64,000 nucleotides of DNA from Chytriomyces cf. hyalinus JEL632 (lineage: Eukaryota; Chytridiomycota; Chytridiomycetes; Chytridiales; Chytriomycetaceae). Positions 1-11,215 of the stretch are shown one piece after another (position 1 is the first letter of the stretch; each line of letters begins with the position of its first letter). Location of the stretch: positions 1 to 64,000 of the forward strand of contig JAIWWG010000043.1 in NCBI GenBank assembly GCA_025435555.1. The letters run 5' to 3'. Both the position numbers and the translations under genes were made by a program. Under the pieces are notes generated by a model, which did no database searches, was not told the origin of the DNA, and saw only the letters and a program-made list of their open reading frames with translations.

Positions 1-746
1 TGGTACATTTGTCACGAAAGGAAGTGGGGGATGGGTTACCTCGCCCTCGCCAGGAACTCGAGACCCAGAATATACGCACTCCAGTTTAATGTTCCTGTTT
101 GCGGTGGCGCTAATGTGGCGCGCGAGAATCCCATCGAGAGTCATCATGAAAGTGGATCCCGGTGTGAAATTGAGAGAATTGAAGCGCGAAGCACTCGTTG
201 TTGTTCTCTTTCCGAAAACCCAACAATAAAATAAAATGATTCAGAACTGTCAGTGAATCTCTGGACGTATGGTGATGAGAAGAAAACAGGTTGCCTCACC
301 CGTTTTTTTGCTGTGGCCATTCTTCGCTCTCGTTGCATCAGCAGTTTCGACAAGGGTGGGGGCCCGTCGACAGCCACAAACAAGGAAACTACACGCATCT
401 GATTTCGCCGTGACGAAAGAGGCTGTTTGACGGTGGCATCCAGACGTTGTCGAAGTGCGTTAGCCTATATACATCAGCCGGAAGTATTAAGTCATCCAAC
501 TGCTTCCAAAGCACAACACACACACCGCCGTACCAACATCATGGGTCCCGAGGCAGTGTCCTCGGTTCTATGTGACGCTCGGTGCAGCAGTGCATTCACA
601 TCGACAAGGACGTGTACGTTGGACGAGTGGGATGTTCGAGAGGATGAAACCGCTCTTTCCGCTGCTGAAAGAATAGACTTGCAGTCTTCGGCGATTGTTT
701 GTGGGAACACGGCCCGCACAAGCGACCACAGCGACTTGACGCCCAT
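1..746 (-). CDS. XRN-type 5'-3' exonuclease, copy 1 (partial at window start)
   Basis: The gene starts with MGVKSLW at 746 and runs off the left edge, so only the N-terminal nuclease half is present. XRN signatures appear in the right order: VDVNALLHRA (first metal-binding Asp), VAVDGPPPLSKLLMQRERR (second Asp), then near 40-160 the strings NFTPGSTFMMTL and VYSGSRVPGEGE, which match the family's ITPGT and PGEGE motifs with the catalytic Glu pair. The pieces lie in different frames, with at least one intron between about 490 and 460. The family degrades 5'-monophosphate RNA processively in nucleus or cytoplasm. It forms a tandem pair with the decayed copy at 940-4116. The active-site motifs visible here are intact, so this copy may be functional; the right-hand exon borders are not exact. 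Confidence 0.7.
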
Positions 747-939
747 TTTATCACCGAGAAGTAAAATTTGGGTTTTTTTTAGGGCAAACGAAACAAGGAA
801 CCAACGTTTGACCATCCGTCGACGGCGTATACAAACAATGGTCCGAAAGTCGCGATGTATGGTTCTCCCCGTTTAATGTCCTTCAAGTTATTAAGCATAT
901 ATAATTACAAGACTTAGAGTCCGCCCAAACAACAACAGC

Positions 940-3900
940 TCACATCTCCACAAACCCAAAAGACTTTGAAACAATGCGAGAAACACCCGCAGAAACCTGC
1001 GCACCCAACGACGGCTGCAACTCAACAACCAAAGGACTCTCCTCATGCGGGACGCGCTTGAGGATAAACGCATCAATCTCAGTGCCGCGTTTCCAGCTGG
1101 ACGAATGGTCTTTGAGCGTGAATTCGAGCGTTTTTAGACGGTTGTCGTCGGGGACACGGATGTTTGGCAGTGTTACTGTGACCCATGGCCATGATGCATC
1201 TGTGACATGGTTTGCGACCAGATTCCGCATGCTTCTGCTGTGCCGTGCTAGGACGCGGCGGGGTGGCGCCTCATCAAGAGTGCCCATGTCGAAGTATTCA
1301 ACCCACTCCGCAATAAACTCGACACTCTGAAGAGTTGGAAACGCGATATGAATGCGCAGCTATGGTCTATACGTCCCTGGTGACACACATCATTCGAGGG
1401 ACCCGACAATGTCGAAAAAACACACGCTCCGAAGTGCTGCGACCAATTCTGAATACCTGCCACATCCAATGAAATTGGACAAAAAGATCCTTGTAATCCA
1501 TCCAATGAACAGATAAATACCGTTCGCCAACATCCGTGATTCCAGGCATACTATTCGTCATGGTCCAATACCTCGGATCTCCTTTCCCCGCGATGTGCAT
1601 ATGCGTTGCTGGGACAACACTGGCAAGCACTTCATACGCCTCCATCACCTCGCCCGCGCTAACATTCTTTTCCCAGGAGGAAAGCAAGAGAGACGGCTTT
1701 GATTTCGCCAGCTGTGCATGCATTCGTTCGCCAAACACGGCAATGGCAACTTTGATCCAGAGATGAGTCATGTGCCACAAAGGCCGCATGCGGTTGCATG
1801 TGGCAGTGAGGCGGACGAGTTGGTGCACGGCAAGGTACTCTGCGATGGTGATGAGGAGTTCCTATGGGAGACTGTCCATTTTATTTACTTGGCGTCTATC
1901 TTTGGTGCATATTCTCACAGCCACATCATGGACCCAAATCATATCCCCGTTTTCCGCGTCCAAAATCATTGATCTGCTGCACTTAAAATGCACCACTCTT
2001 TGCTCTCTTTATTCTCGCAGCCACATCGTCCAACCAAATCCATCTCTCCGTCCCCGCATCCAGAGTTTCAAAGCAAAGCCCCCTTCTACCACGCTGTGCA
2101 AAATATAGAGCTGCAGTGTTGCTATTCCGATTGTTTGGGAATGGCGGCAGAGGCGCAAGCATCAATTGTACTCTTTCCAGGAACAAGATCGTTCGTATTC
2201 TCGACAAAACGCAGTCGACACGGGGACGCAAATTTGAGAACAGGCTGGTACAAGCTTCTTGCGTCCATGGCTTTGAAGCGCGTTTCGAATGCGAGAACGT
2301 TGGATAACAGCGATTCGTTCTTGGTTTTTGCATCCACTGACATTGCTTCTTCTTTCCCGACTTCAAGAAGATGAGAAAATTCAGAGATCCATTTTGAATA
2401 CGATTTGTGCATGACTTGGCTTTGCTCAGCTGGGATCACCTGATTATTTAATGGTTCAAGTGTAAGCAGCAAATATTGTAAAAAAAAATGACAGACAACT
2501 CAACTGAGACTGCACACAAGGCAGGAACGAGCGCATTCGCCGTCACATTGGTCGCGTTGGGTCCATCCCAGAAAATGCCCTCTCTGCCCTCCGCCATCTG
2601 CGCGGAAAGCCAGGTTTTCAATACCGATACTGTTGGTCCATTATGATGCATGTACTTGTGCTGGTAGTCACGCATCTGACCACGCGTGTTTCCCAGCGAC
2701 GTCCACATGAGTGCATCCATGTACTGTGAAGCAGTTTCATTCTGCGTTTTTGAATTTCCGCCTTCATCTGATGAATTTTCTGATTTGGCCTCTGAATCCT
2801 CCACATCAGCGTCATCACCCTCTGAATTTTGACCCTATTCAGTTTGAATCTCGGAGCTTGTCGTCACCGGCGCAGCGTTTGCTGTTTTACTTGCAGCACT
2901 TACGTACACATGCGATGAATGCAACCCCTGAGCCCTCCAAACTGTTCAGACACGAATCCGACACCACTCCTTTATCATTCAAAATTTCCAAGCTACTGTG
3001 CCTTTTCCAAAACGCGAGCAAAAGTTTCGAAATTCAATATCGCGGCTGGAACATCCAAAAGAAACGAAACTGAATCATCGTCCGTTTGAGCCGTTGAGTT
3101 GATAACATCCTGATACGCAATCCACAATGCGTTGAACGAAGTGTCGTCAAGAGATGGTAAGAGATCGTTCCCAGAAGAAAGAATGGATAAAAGCGCCAGA
3201 TCCTGCTGAACACGATGCAGCCCGGCAGCAGTCTTTGAACCAAGATTTGGAAACAAGGGTTCCAAATGTCTCCTATATCATTTTCGGCGTCGAAAACGCA
3301 ACTTTCTGGTCTTGATTCAAAATCCCAGCACGCGTTTCCGGGCCAGTCAAGAGCAAATGAATAAAAGCATCGGAATCGCCAGTGATAGTGATAAAGATAT
3401 CATCTTGGTAGCGCGTATCCGAGGCAAGGCTATGCAGTTGTTTTACGATTTTGGTCTGGGGTGTTACTTTAGTTTTTTGGATGGAAAGCAGTGAACTGGC
3501 GATCCAGAATAAACGCATTCTCTGATTGAAGATGTTCGAGTCACAGCGCAGCACGCGTGATGCGTGAGAGCAGCATCCAGGGTCAACATGACCGTCGCTC
3601 CCGGAGTAAAATTGGTTGGGTTGAAACGGGAAGAATTTGTTGCGGGCTAAAAAGCAGATCAGCGAGGAATGTCCGAAACAAAGAAGCAAACCAATCCTCA
3701 TACTCTTCGTTTAGATTCAGCCACTCTTCGCGCACGCTGCATAGTCAGCTTCGAGAAGGGCAGGGGACCGTCGACAGCCACAAACATGGACACAACGCGG
3801 AATGGCTTCTGTTTGGCTGCGGGAGGCTCTTTGACAAAGAAATCAAGCAGCACGCCCAGCGTGTCGAGCTGTATTTGTTCAGAGAGTAATGAGCTGCACA

Positions 3901-4116
3901 CTTCTGTCTGATCTATATTGTGCGTACGTACCACTTTCTTTGGGCCAGTGGCATTATCCTCGACTCTGTATGCCGCCCCACAGCAGGACATGTACGTTGG
4001 GTGAGTTTGACGCCGGTCCATGCGAAGCAGTCGCAACGTTGCACCGTGGACACGTCCTCGCCGACAATCTGAGGAAACAAGGATCGCATGATCGTCCACA
4101 GCGACTTGACACCCAT
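940..4116 (-). pseudogene. XRN-type exonuclease, copy 2, degenerate
   Basis: A paralogue of copy 1, starting MGVKSLWTIMRSLFPQ at 4116. Still readable downstream are VAVDGPLPFSKLTMQRARR, NFTPGATVMLTLDAAL, ITGDSDAFIHLLL (the DxD pair), SSGNDLLPSL and a C-terminal region ending EWVEYFDMGTLDEAPPRR...SFGFVEM at 940. Two active-site segments are gone. A deletion of about 20 bp relative to copy 1 removes VDVNALLHR near 3975 and shifts the frame. The PGEGE segment is replaced by HCFPSKK near 3490. Several other frame changes occur; some may be introns. I infer a dead or dying tandem copy. A spliced, catalytically inactive protein remains possible. Confidence 0.6.
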
Positions 4117-4162
4117 TTTGTGGATCGAGGTGTGGTTGAATTTAACAATAATTATTTCTCAT

Positions 4163-5999
4163 ATGGGGGGAATTGGATGGGGCCTCAAAGATGACAACCA
4201 AACCACAAGCACATCTGAACTGCAAGCAGAGACAGAGGAGTCCATCTTTGCCCTACTCGCAAACCACCAAACGGAGGAGTCCAGTCGCAGGTGTGCCCCC
4301 AGTGATGTCTGATCCCCACTCACCCCCTTCACTTCAGTCTGTTCCTCACGCGCACAGCGCATGTCCGGTTCCTGAAGTCAGCATTCAAGGGACTCGGTAG
4401 AGGCTTTGTTTCACTGGATGCTTCAAAGCCATGGATCCTGTTCTGGATTATCCATGCTCTCGATCTTCTTGAGGAGCCGCTTTTGACTGAAGAACGCGAA
4501 CGGTATCCGCTACTTGTATTTTGCTGTTGATTACGCTCATCGTATGTCGAAATAACAAGGGCCATCGACACTCTGTCGCGCTGCCAAAATGACACGTCTG
4601 GAGGATTTGGTGGTGGCGCTGGCCAGTTGAGCCATCTTGCCACGACGTATGCGGCTGTACATGCTCTGGCAGCTATTGGAACTGCTGAAGCGTTTGATTC
4701 CATTGACAGGTTTATTTTTCAACTCTCCTGCGTGCCCAACTCATCTCTTGAACAGAAAGAAACTATACAATTGGATCCTATCCTTGAAGCAACCCAATGG
4801 ATCATTCATAATGCATTACGGAGGAGAAGTGGATGTCAGGTAAACCGAATCTCTTTTGTTCATTGCACACCTCCGTATCATAAGATACTCCCTTCTTCAG
4901 AGGAAGCTACTGTGTCGCATCCGTCTGCAAACTCCTCAACATGCTTACCCCGGAAATCACTGAAAACATGGGCGCGTTTATAGCATCTTGTCAATCGTAT
5001 GAAGGTGGGATGGGAAGTTTCCCAGGTGTTGAGGCGCATGGCGGGTATACATTTTGCGCAATGGCTGCGATGGAGATTTTGCAGGAAACGAATCGATTGG
5101 ATGCTCGTGCTTTGACGGTATTTATTTTTGTGCGGAAATTCTTGGCAACTCCTCGGTTTTCTCATCAGTTTTTTCCCATTTTGACACGCAGGAATGGACT
5201 GTTTCACGGCAAATGGAATTGGAGGGTGGATTCCATGGTCGAACAAATAAGTTGGTGGATGGATGCTATTCTTTTGTGAGTCATGCTTGTGTTGCGTTTT
5301 TTTGTTGAGACGTGGAAACTCTTATACATGGATCTGTTTTATTCGCAGTGGGTTGGAGGCATCTTTCCAATTCTAGATGCAATGTCGCTGCGAAAGGATG
5401 GATGTATGTCTCTTGTTTCTCCTTGCTTGTTCGAAACGCGTTGTTTAGGCTGACCATTTCATTTTCTATTCAATCAGCGCCAGCCTGGTCGAAAACTGCA
5501 GCCCCATTCAATGGAATTCTTAATAGAGGTAAATACACCCTGCGCGCCATCAAATTCAGCAACGTGTATATTAACAAAACATCCGAAGATGCATTGCAAG
5601 AATACATCCTCATTTGCTGTCAAGCTCCAAAGGGAGGTCTGAGAGACAAACCAGACAAGTATGTTCCAGTGCCTTCTTGTTTCCCATTTCACACATTTGA
5701 CTCATCCGTTTGCAGATCACCCGATTTCTACCACACGTGTTACTGCCTCAGTGGCCTTTCTATCGCTCAACATACCTACTCCTGGTCTACAGAAACCCTG
5801 GAATTCAGTGTCGTGGAAAATACGGCACGCGTAGTTGGGGTGGCAAACAACAAGCTGGTAACGTTCGTTTTTTTGATGAGCATTATCCGATTCAAAACTC
5901 AACATTTGGACTTCACAGCCTGCCACGCATCCAGTGCATAATATCAGGATGGATCGCGTGTTGTTTATGCAAGCGTATTTCCAACGTCAAGTTGAATAA
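4163..5999 (+). CDS. RAM1: Protein farnesyltransferase beta subunit
   Basis: This is the zinc-dependent subunit that, with the alpha subunit, attaches farnesyl to CaaX cysteines of Ras-type proteins in the cytosol. The start is MGGIGWGLKDDNQTTSTSE. In order, across about ten short exons: FVSLDASKPWILFWIIHALDLL, GGFGGGAGQLSHLATTYAAVHAL, LKQPNGSFIMHYGGEVDVR, MEAHGGYTF-type segment, GGFHGRTNKLVDGCYSF (Zn ligands D and C), LRDKPDKSPDFYHTCYCLSG (Zn ligand H) and the C-terminal THPVHNIRMDRV. Introns use GT-AG, for example 4291-4337 and 4710-4755, and the last ends with ..TTCACAG before CCTGCCACGCATCC. The stop TAA (5997-5999) lies inside an AATAAA. The family assignment is very secure; some exon edges are approximate. 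Confidence 0.93.
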
Positions 6000-6149
6000 A
6001 GAATACGAGAGTCCCTCCACGTTGCAGAATGCGGCGCAAAGATACGCTGTAAAGATTCCTTGAATGGGAAGAATACTGATCGGCCTTTACAACCGCAGAT
6101 GCAAATGACGCCACCGCGAATTGATTGATTGCGATTTTTGGAAAACTTG

Positions 6150-6545
6150 CCAGCACAAAGATCCCAAGTGCACCTTCTCCAACAACTCCTCGGTGACACG
6201 CTCCAGATCAGTGGTAGCGGCGGCGGCCCGGTATCTCCCGTCACTTCCCCATTTCACCTTGACCGCTCCCTGACCACCCAATAACATACAGATGTCAACA
6301 GCAGCCATCGCTGCCACAAAGAAACACATTCTCCTCTACTTTAGCGCAAGCTGGGGCCCCCCATGCCAACGATTCACTCCCAAACTCATCGACTTTTTCG
6401 ATACCTACAGCGCCGCAACCAACAACACGGACATTGAGATTATATTCATCAGCAGTGACCGAGACGAAGCGTCGTTTAATGCTTACTTTGCCAAGATGCC
6501 GTTCCTGGCGCTTCCATATGCACAGCGAGACCGGGTTGTCAGTTT
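6150..6545 (+). pseudogene. Nucleoredoxin/tryparedoxin N-terminal fragment
   Basis: The reading VHLLQQLLGDTLQISGSG, then an intron (about 6231-6291, GTATCT..ATACAG), then MSTAAIAATKKHILLYFSASW, RFTPKLIDFF, IIFISSDRDEASFNAYF and MPFLALPYAQRDR is the standard first half of a nucleoredoxin-type thioredoxin domain. The redox motif WCPPC reads WGPPC, so the nucleophilic first cysteine is missing. Homology stops at about 6545, and the following DNA belongs to other sequences (a start-region fragment of the FEELL family and an LRR exon copy). No in-frame ATG is seen in the first exon. I infer a truncated relic; an inactive redox-like protein is less likely. Confidence 0.6.
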
Positions 6546-6798
6546 GCATAGGAGGTGGTTGAGGTGGGTTGTGGATGTCTGGACATAGTCTGCGAGCATG
6601 TCTTTCGTTGCGGATGTCTGGGCATGGTAAAGTTTGGTGTCCAGTTCTGCTTGGTTGGTTTTTGTTTGAGCTCTCTTACTAAAACTGCATCGGCAATTTT
6701 ATTGCTTGCAGTAATACTTTTTACGTTTTTGAGGTTATTGAAAAAGATTTGTACCATTTCGTGGAGCGCAAATCTTTCCATCTGTTGTTCAAATAACA

Positions 6799-6893
6799 TT
6801 TTAGTCAACATGGGAAGATTTGCAACCGCCTCAGCACGTAACCCAAAATTTCGAATCGTCAAACTCGTCACGAATGATGGGAAAAAAAAAGAC
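6799..6893 (-). repeat. Copy of an LRR-gene exon also found at 51133-51220
   Basis: About 90 bp match the segment at 51133-51220 with only a few changes, in the same orientation. On the minus strand both encode VTSLTIRN.GLRAEAV.NLPMLT. At 51 kb this lies within the LRR gene cluster; here it is isolated and the flanks are unrelated. It probably arose by a small segmental duplication or a captured transposon fragment. Confidence 0.7.
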
Positions 6894-6972
6894 GCGTTCA
6901 AATAATATTCATACTGCTGCATTTGCCTCAATTCAGACACATGCACCAAAAAAAAGAAAAAAGAACGAACTA

Positions 6973-7631
6973 ATAGGCAATAATCCCGCAAGAAAGAGTA
7001 TCCAGGAGCCTCTCGACATCCACAAACACCTGCTCAAGAGAATCGAGAGTCACCCCACCACCACCACCACCAACAAAGGTATCAACAACACCCCCTGCCC
7101 CATTACCACCAGTACCACTACCCTGCACGAGAAAAAGTCCATTCAACTCCAAATGTGAGAATCCAGACGCATCAATTATCGCATCACAAAAGTCCGACGT
7201 TACACAAGCCCCGAGCCATCAACCGTCGTTGCCATCATCTGCCCGACTTCTACCGCAACTGCCGCCACTGCCACTGCTTCAATCATCAGCAGCACTTGCT
7301 GTGTTGCGGTGGTGGTGGTGGTATCCTCAGTCTCTACTGTTGTGCTCGCGAATGCAGACACAACGGGCTGCTGCTGCTCGCTATGCTGTGTGTCCAACCA
7401 AGCAACACAAGATACAGCGTCCCTGCCCAACTCATTCCTCATCTCAGCCACCATCTGAGCATGCAGAGAATCAATTTGTTGTCGGTCGGAATGTGCATTG
7501 AAAAGGGCGTCGAGTTCGAGGAAAAACACGTCCAAGTCTGAAGGGATTTCGGCGTCGCCTTTCCTTGCTGCTTGGGTGGTGGTGGGAGTGGACGTTGTGG
7601 TTGGATATCTCTTGCGTGGATGTCTGGGCAT
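6973..7631 (-). CDS. FEELL-family protein A
   Basis: Unrecognised protein of the paralogous array. It starts MPRHPRKRYPTTTSTPTTTQ, a basic, Thr-rich stretch, then KGDAEIPSDLDVFFLELDAL and LHAQMVAEMRNEL, the family's N-terminal block. The first frame stops at 7200. The C-terminal end reads on in another frame (SDFCDAIIDASGF...VFVDVERLLDTLS) down to 6973, so either an intron or a frameshift lies near 7210. Its tail (VFVDVERLLDTL) is a diverged version of the family's NFEELLDAF end. No signal peptide or membrane segment is seen. Function unknown. Confidence 0.55.
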
Positions 7632-8835
7632 GTTGGTGCGTTGCTTGGAAGGGGGTTGGATGGGGATGGGGGATGCTTGGCTCTCAGTAAATAAAAAGTA
7701 GTTTTTGTTTCCCAAACTGGTCAGATTTATTTATTTTCAGCAACAAATTTGGTTTGTCCTCACTAATACTACTGGTCGCAGCAAAGCAAAAGATGGAAGA
7801 CTGGTTCGCGAGCATTGTGAACAGTATTGAGTGGGGCGTCCCGTGTGTTGAGCGCGCGAGTTTAAATTGGAATAGATTCTGGTCTGGGTGGTATAATTCA
7901 GACGAGATGGAGAGGAGACAACAGCAGCCTATTGCATCCACACTCGCTGATTTGAATTCACAAATACGCGTTATTTGAAGGAAACGCGCTGTCAAAAAGA
8001 TCCCCCCCCCCCTCCCCCCCACTTGTTCTCGCACATCCATAGACCAATCTTGCTCTTCGACATGCATCAACGACCCCACCGCCTTGTCCCCCCTTGTCAA
8101 GTAAGATCCAAGCATGAATATTATGGCAGGCACTGTCTTTAGCCCCACGTTCCACCAGTTCAGCAGACCAAAAAACAATTTTTCTTCACAGTCTCGACCC
8201 GCCACCCGGTTGTGAAGCTGCCTCTCACCTGCACTGGCGTAACCAACAGTTGTCATCTCCATCAGGTGTCATTGTGCGTATACACAGCGCGCAAAGCATC
8301 GCCTCAAAAGGGAAGTGAGACACCACCCTGCCGCATGTCACACGTCGTCCAAATGGTTGGAATATTGGGCAGACCCAAGTAGATACATCACACCATCACT
8401 CTCGTAGGTGTTGTACAACAAGATGGAATGCTCTCGGGTGTTTTTTTTTTTTGCAGTGACACTGTTTGTTTTGGTGAGTCAGATTTAAAATTTTGATGAA
8501 AGGGGGTAATCTTATTTTGCATGCGTGGATTGGTTGACATGAAAAACAAACAGACCTGCACAAGAAAAAGAAGAAGAAAAATTGCGCATATCGGATATTT
8601 ATCGGACATGTATCGGACATGTCTCTGGCAGTGACGCTGTTGGACTCACTCGCTGAAAGTAAAAGTCCACCAAAAATTGCTTGGCTTTTGGAGACAATCG
8701 AAAAATTTGAAAACAAATTCTGGATGGAAAGTACGAAAATATTCCTCACTTTTTAAGTTTATACACTGATACAAACGCAACACTCTCTGTCTCACACGCG
8801 CCTGCCGCTTCCATCCACCCCCCCGCAACTTCAAA
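7632..8835. other. Intergenic region with no supported gene
   Basis: Open frames exist on both strands (a 192-codon minus frame at 7684-8262 and a 74-codon plus frame at 7754-7978), but neither resembles a family I know or the neighbouring paralogues. A C-rich run lies at about 8001-8022 and a T run at 8443-8453. It probably holds the promoter of gene A and the 3' region of gene B. Confidence 0.4.
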
Positions 8836-9594
8836 CTATACAATGTCATCTGCAGGCACTGCAGGCGTCTCGGCTGTTTCTGGTTCTCTCCGATTCTCTG
8901 GCACAGGTGTAACAAACGCCTCACTGCCATTGTCTAGCAACCCTGCATCCCAATGACCAAACATGTCCACCAACGCAGAGTTCGAACCACCCCCAAACAC
9001 ATCATCCCACGTCAACGGCAAACAGTCTGTACTGGACATTGTCAATGCACGTGCATGAGAATCCGTATCCACATCCGCGCCGTCCACCACTTCAGGCACA
9101 TGCAGACACACATCTCGAGCCGCATTCTGTCTCATCATTCGTTCTGAACTGCTGCTGCCGCTTCCGCTCACACTGGCCGTCACTCGCTCGTGTGAGCCAA
9201 ATCGGTGGTCTCTTTTTACCGGAGACACACTGTCTCTTGTTGTTCCCTCTGATCTTTCGCTCGTCACGCTGCCCGCTTTCCCCGCTGCTGCTGCTGCTGC
9301 ACGCCTTCTATGAGCAGGCATGCTTGTCGTCGTTGGTGTCGTTCGCAGCAGTTCCTCTCTCATGGCTTCCACAGCTCGTACATGAAGTGGTTGACTCCGC
9401 TCTCCATCCGCTCGTGCATTAAACATGGCCTCGAGTTCTAGGAAAAACAAATCTAGATCGCCTGGGATCTCGGCGTCTCCTCGGCGCAGTTGGGGTGGTG
9501 GTTGTTGTTGTTGTTGTTGTTGTTGTTGAATTTGTTGTTGTTGGGTTTGGATGGGATTGGGTCGGGTATTTCGTTGGGTTGGGTGACGTGGCAT
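8836..9594 (-). CDS. FEELL-family protein B, polyglutamine form, without the C-terminal tail
   Basis: A 252-residue single-exon member starting MPRHPTQRNTRPN. A Gln-rich stretch (positions about 18-31, a CAA-repeat tract) precedes the conserved block GDAEIPGDLDLFFLELEAMF, then RSQPLHVRAVEAMREEL. The middle has the family's CLH motif (VCLHVPEVVDGADVD). The usual FEELL ending is absent; instead the protein ends ..AETPAVPADDIV, with WDDVFGG and ALVDMFGHWD further upstream as possible acidic-hydrophobic equivalents. It is Ser/Thr/Ala-rich and probably disordered apart from the helix block. Function unknown. Confidence 0.7.
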   Translation of the reverse strand: MPRHPTQRNTRPNPIQTQQQQIQQQQQQQQQPPPQLRRGDAEIPGDLDLFFLELEAMFNARADGERSQPLHVRAVEAMREELLRTTPTTTSMPAHRRRAAAAAAGKAGSVTSERSEGTTRDSVSPVKRDHRFGSHERVTASVSGSGSSSSERMMRQNAARDVCLHVPEVVDGADVDTDSHARALTMSSTDCLPLTWDDVFGGGSNSALVDMFGHWDAGLLDNGSEAFVTPVPENRREPETAETPAVPADDIV

Positions 9595-10633
9595 GTTTGG
9601 AGATTGCGCGAACAGAGTCGGCTGTTGTGGGTGGGGGTATACTCGAGGGGGACTGTTGTTGGTCGTTTAAGAAGAAAGTTGGCTTGGGTTTTGTGCTTTT
9701 GTGGGAAAACAAAAAGCGTCTTGAACTCAAAATTTGCTGCGAATGAAACTTGACGCACGACCCCTTGGGGGGACTGCCCAAAATAAAATAATAAAAAATA
9801 AACATTTTGCTTGGCAATGAAATCAACATTAGGTAAGAAATAAACAATAATTACAAATATTTGCTGCGTCAGATCTGATGACTGATCATTACTTTCTTGC
9901 GCTTCTCTCACACAAATGATTTGGCACCCCCCAAGCTACGCTACCCTACCAGCGATACATTCAGTCCAGGTCCAGGTCTGACAAAACACGCCCATCACTA
10001 CCGATTGATTCTACTGTGCAAGGACGAGTCAAGTCAAGCACGCGCGCTGCTCCAACCTTTCTTTTTTTTTTATTTTTTTATTTATTGGGATCAAGTGTGC
10101 TGTGCTGGCGGATTGGGGAAGATAATGAAAGATTGGAACATTCAGCATGGATGCGCAAAAAAATCCCTGAAATGGTGTGCAGGCACCAGGTTGCGAGATT
10201 TTTTTTTTGCTTATAAGAGAGAGAGATCATTATGAAAAAAACACACGCACACACCTGTGGGCGAAGAGAAAGTCGGTGAAGATAGTTCATTGAGCAAGTC
10301 AAGGCAAAAGGGGGGTTTCAACTTGGTAAAAAGGGGTGATGCGATGCGCACTGCAGCGGGATCTGTTCGAAATGTGTAACCAAACAGTAAAAAAATTAAC
10401 ATGAAAATTTATATCCCCCCCTCCAGCATGCCGGACCCAAACAAACAAAGTGACCGTTCTTGCGCATCTCAGTCATCTCACCAATGCAAACACAGATACG
10501 CCAATTATAAAAAGAGAGTTTATTCCGAAATGTCACTGACAAAAACAGGTATATGGGAGGAAAGAAAAATAGAAAAAAAACACACAACGCGCGCTTCTGA
10601 AAAGATGTAAAAGATGAAAAAAAAACGCCTTCA
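9595..10633. other. AT-rich intergenic region, no gene recognised
   Basis: About 1 kb between paralogues B and C. It holds T and A homopolymers (for example 10060-10080 and 10200-10209) and several TATA-like stretches, but no open frame resembling a known protein or the array's conserved blocks. Confidence 0.5.
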
Positions 10634-11215
10634 TCAAGCAGTGCAACCGGGAATAAACGGCAGTCCCTCAAGAAGCTCTTCAAAATTCGAAAACGACACC
10701 CACAACGGCTCCGATACCTGCACCCATTCAAGAAGCACGGCGGGACAATTCTCGGCGGCTCCTCGGTCTAGAGTCATTGTGTCTATTTTGTCCGATCGGT
10801 TCAAAACCGGCGGACTCCGGCGTTTTGGATCGGCAGCAGAAGCAGCAGCAGTATTTAGACACACGATGGAGGTATCCAACTTGTCGCGGCGGCCGCCGCC
10901 GCCGCCGCCAACGATAAACGAGGCAGCATCTATTGAAGAAGTGCTGCTCGAGAAGCGTCGCTTTTCCCGTCGCAGTTGTTTACGCAGGTCAGCCATGGCG
11001 CGCTCGTGGAGAGGTTGCAGCCGAGCCCGGTCAATGAGTGTTTTAGCCATGGCTTCCATCTCGAGAAACAAGAGTTCCGTGTCGGATGGGATCTCTGCGG
11101 TGCCTGGTCGCTGTGAAGCTGAAGTGGAGTAGGGCTGCTTGCGGTGGTGGTGGAGGTGGTGGGTACGAGTGGGATAGATGGATGTCGTTGTTGTTGATGG
11201 GATATGATTGGGCAT
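10634..11215 (-). CDS. FEELL-family protein C
   Basis: A 193-residue single-exon member starting MPNHIPSTTTTSIYPTRTH (His/Thr-rich, basic). The family block reads GTAEIPSDTELLFLEMEAMA, then DRARLQPLHERAMADLRKQL. A Gly run (VGGGGGGRR) lies in the middle. The end, FSNFEELLEGLPFIPGCTA, is the family tail in a slightly diverged form. The CLH motif is reduced to VCLN. Next to genes B and D on the same strand. Function unknown. Confidence 0.72.
   Translation of the reverse strand: MPNHIPSTTTTSIYPTRTHHLHHHRKQPYSTSASQRPGTAEIPSDTELLFLEMEAMAKTLIDRARLQPLHERAMADLRKQLRREKRRFSSSTSSIDAASFIVGGGGGGRRDKLDTSIVCLNTAAASAADPKRRSPPVLNRSDKIDTMTLDRGAAENCPAVLLEWVQVSEPLWVSFSNFEELLEGLPFIPGCTA

Noticed and set aside
5857-5882. 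Very short 23-nt intron giving HYPIQN in the farnesyltransferase
   Set aside because: A normal intron ending TTCACAG at about 5918 gives THPVHNI, which matches the family far better.
7684-8262. 192-codon minus-strand frame between genes A and B
   Set aside because: No recognisable domain, crosses homopolymer runs, and shows none of the array motifs; not enough to call a gene.
9453-9911. Asn/Thr-rich frame overlapping the start of gene B
   Set aside because: An out-of-frame reading of the CAA-repeat tract that encodes polyglutamine in gene B.
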